From NCBI RefSeq assembly GCF_027941915.1, contig NZ_CP116009.1:3906001-3970000 (forward strand): a stretch of 64,000 nucleotides of DNA, in the 5' to 3' direction. The DNA comes from Ramlibacter tataouinensis (GTDB taxonomy: Bacteria; Pseudomonadota; Gammaproteobacteria; Burkholderiales; Burkholderiaceae_C). How positions within the stretch are numbered: position 1 is the stretch's first letter; every line of letters begins with the position of its first letter. The notes beneath the pieces are model-generated. The model was not told where the DNA came from, ran no database searches, and worked only from the letters and a program-made list of their open reading frames with translations. The translations under genes were made by a program, and so were the position numbers. This document shows positions 62,870 through 64,000 of this stretch, one piece after another.

Positions 62870-63081
62870 AGGTACGGCGGCGGTGCCTGAATGCCGCGAA
62901 CGGGAATTGGCGACCTCCTGCAGCCGCGCCGCAGGAGGTGGAAGTCCTAGAAGGATGGTGGACGGGCTAGGGAGTGCCTGCATCGACTGCCGATCCGTAG
63001 ACCGATCCTTATAGGGCCAACTGCCCATGCGCTATTAAAAACATAGCGTACAATTTCGCACTTGAATCCTTATAGATCGGC
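62870..63081 (+). repeat. Structured repeated element, copy B
   Basis: The copy aligns along its whole 212 bases with 42210-42422. The 53-base identical core is at 62940-62992 and ATCCTTATAG at 63005 and 63066. Here the variable arm is a perfect 9-bp stem, ACCTCCTGC (62913) with GCAGGAGGT (62931). A further hairpin CGCTAT/ATAGCG lies after the first 10-mer. Paired changes against copy A support a structured molecule. Confidence 0.72.
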
Positions 63082-63189
63082 GTGGAATCGTGCTGCGGCG
63101 CGGCTGCGCACGGGCACGGGCACGGGCCGTCCGGCAAGCCTGTAGGTATAAGGACTAGCAGCGCCGCGCCCAGCCCATTACTGCCTCAA

Positions 63190-63699
63190 CTACCTTATGA
63201 ACTGAAAGTTGGCGATGTGCGTACTTCCATCCTTGAAGCGCAGCACCAGCTGGCGGCAGGTGTCCCTCCAGTTTTTCCCCGTTCTCCAGAGATAGGTGTA
63301 TTGCTGAGTCGTCGAGTCGTATCGTAGGTCCGACTGGCCAGGGCTGTTGGTTGACTCGCCGGGAAAGCCCGCTGGCACGGAACCGTCGCAGTTCGCGAGA
63401 ACGCTGGAGGGGGCGGCGCTGAAGATGTCTAGCCCTTTGTTGGCTCCAAAACTGAACTTCACGGGAACCACCGCGCCGGCCCGCAGCTCGTTGATCGCCG
63501 GCCATGGTTCAAGGGGAGCCAAGAAGCCGCTGAAGCTCCAGGAGGTGAGCGGCGCCACATAGGTCTTGAACCGCATCCTGTAGCCGAAGAGATCCTTCTG
63601 CGATCCTTGACTGATTCCCGAAATGAACCAGTTGCCGTTCGTGCCCGCCGTGTTGCCGTTGAAATCCCTGAACCAGTACCCTATTTGGTACGTCTGTCC
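63190..63699 (-). pseudogene. C-terminal fragment of a PxKF-domain secreted protein
   Basis: The minus-strand frame is open from 63699 and encodes YWFRDFNGNTAGTNGNWFIS, then GAVVPVKFSFGANKGLDIF and a closing TYLWRTGKNWRDTCRQLVLR. The PxKF motif and end are typical of a C-terminal domain of secreted or surface proteins. A TAG at 63700 cuts the frame, and no start or signal peptide precedes it, so the gene has lost its 5' part. Confidence 0.7.
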
Positions 63700-63743
63700 C
63701 TATCTGCGATGACAAACAGCTAGGCCAGTGAGAAATCAGGTGA

Positions 63744-64000
63744 ACCGGTGTACTCGAAGCCGTATGGCTGCCTGTTTTCTCGACCATCATGTGCTGCAGC
63801 ATCGCGGGCATGGCACGGGCCAGCGGCGAGGACTTGCCTGAGCCCGAAACCAAGCTCGCCTGCCTGCAGGTATTCGCCCTCGGCGGCACGTCCAGAAGCG
63901 ATGACGGCGCCGAGACGGGCTACTTCGCCACTCCGGGCGCTCCTGGCCAACGCAGTGCGCGCGACGCAGCCGCGCACATTGCCCAAAAGGGCATGAGCAC
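63744..64000 (+). pseudogene. 5'-truncated EcsC-family gene, running off the window
   Basis: After a TGA at 63741 the frame encodes LPVFSTIMCCSIAGMARASG, EDLPEPETKLACLQVFALGG and SDDGAETGYFAT, the second half of EcsC-family proteins. The first part of the family (about 100 residues) is absent and no ribosome site is present. The gene continues beyond the window, so its 3' state is unknown. It faces the truncated PxKF gene across only about 44 bases. Confidence 0.7.

Noticed and set aside
62060..62870. Small overlapping frames after the aromatic operon
   Set aside because: No start signals, no motifs, frames open on all strands as expected from GC-rich DNA.
63509..63889. A minus-strand frame with SGSGKSS that looks like a P-loop
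   Set aside because: It is antisense to the EcsC motifs, which are much longer and better conserved; the P-loop-like string is chance.

Overview
The window is high-GC DNA (core genes look close to 70% GC) with the gene set of a betaproteobacterium of the order Burkholderiales, most likely Comamonadaceae. The evidence is the Bug-type tricarboxylate receptors, the imuA-imuB-dnaE2 mutasome, an endonuclease-type MutL and the general protein style. This placement is inferred from gene content, not from a marker gene. No rRNA, intact tRNA or CRISPR array is visible.

From 1 to about 28.7 kb is ordinary chromosome. On the minus strand lie parts of an AttEFGH-like ABC export cluster (lipocalin-like protein, FtsX permease, ATPase) mixed with a hemerythrin, miaA, a lipoprotein hydrolase and mutL. 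Then come a DedA protein and a PAS-LuxR regulator divergent from a two-subunit 3-oxoacid CoA-transferase. Next are a fasciclin protein divergent from a CarH/LitR-like B12/light-sensing MerR regulator with palindromic operators, a 3-methyladenine glycosylase, and the imuA-imuB-dnaE2 operon behind a LexA-like box. A LysR-controlled operon follows: 3-hydroxybutyrate dehydrogenase-like SDR, fumarylacetoacetase and a Bug receptor. The segment closes with a TRIC channel, a repeat-rich beta-solenoid-like protein, a tandem universal stress protein and a stand-alone EF-G domain V protein.

At 28.66-28.73 kb a strong hairpin and an 18-nt tRNA-Gly 3' end mark what looks like an integration site. From there to the window end the DNA reads as a mosaic genomic island of at least 35 kb. 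It holds a GNAT/HTH pair, a type III restriction-modification operon with a helicase-nuclease and a mod gene broken by one base at a G run, and a retron-like reverse transcriptase overlapping a cold-shock-domain gene and preceded by a small ORF and RNA hairpins. It also holds a coiled-coil/DUF4407 membrane pair, an IS21-family element with a 7-bp target duplication, a cluster with two nucleotide-modification-associated (Nmad2/Nmad3-like) genes and PD-(D/E)XK, GIY-YIG, peptidase-like and DUF6884 genes, and several decayed fragments. An intact aromatic operon (IclR, flavin monooxygenase, fumarylpyruvate-hydrolase-like FAH, gentisate-dioxygenase-like bicupin, Bug receptor) lies at 56.6-62.1 kb.

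Two copies of a roughly 213-nt element (42.2 and 62.9 kb) are the most unexplained signal. They share a 53-nt identical core and two internal 10-mers at identical spacing, and they vary in a hairpin with compensating base changes, which suggests an uncharacterised structured RNA or mobile-element terminus.
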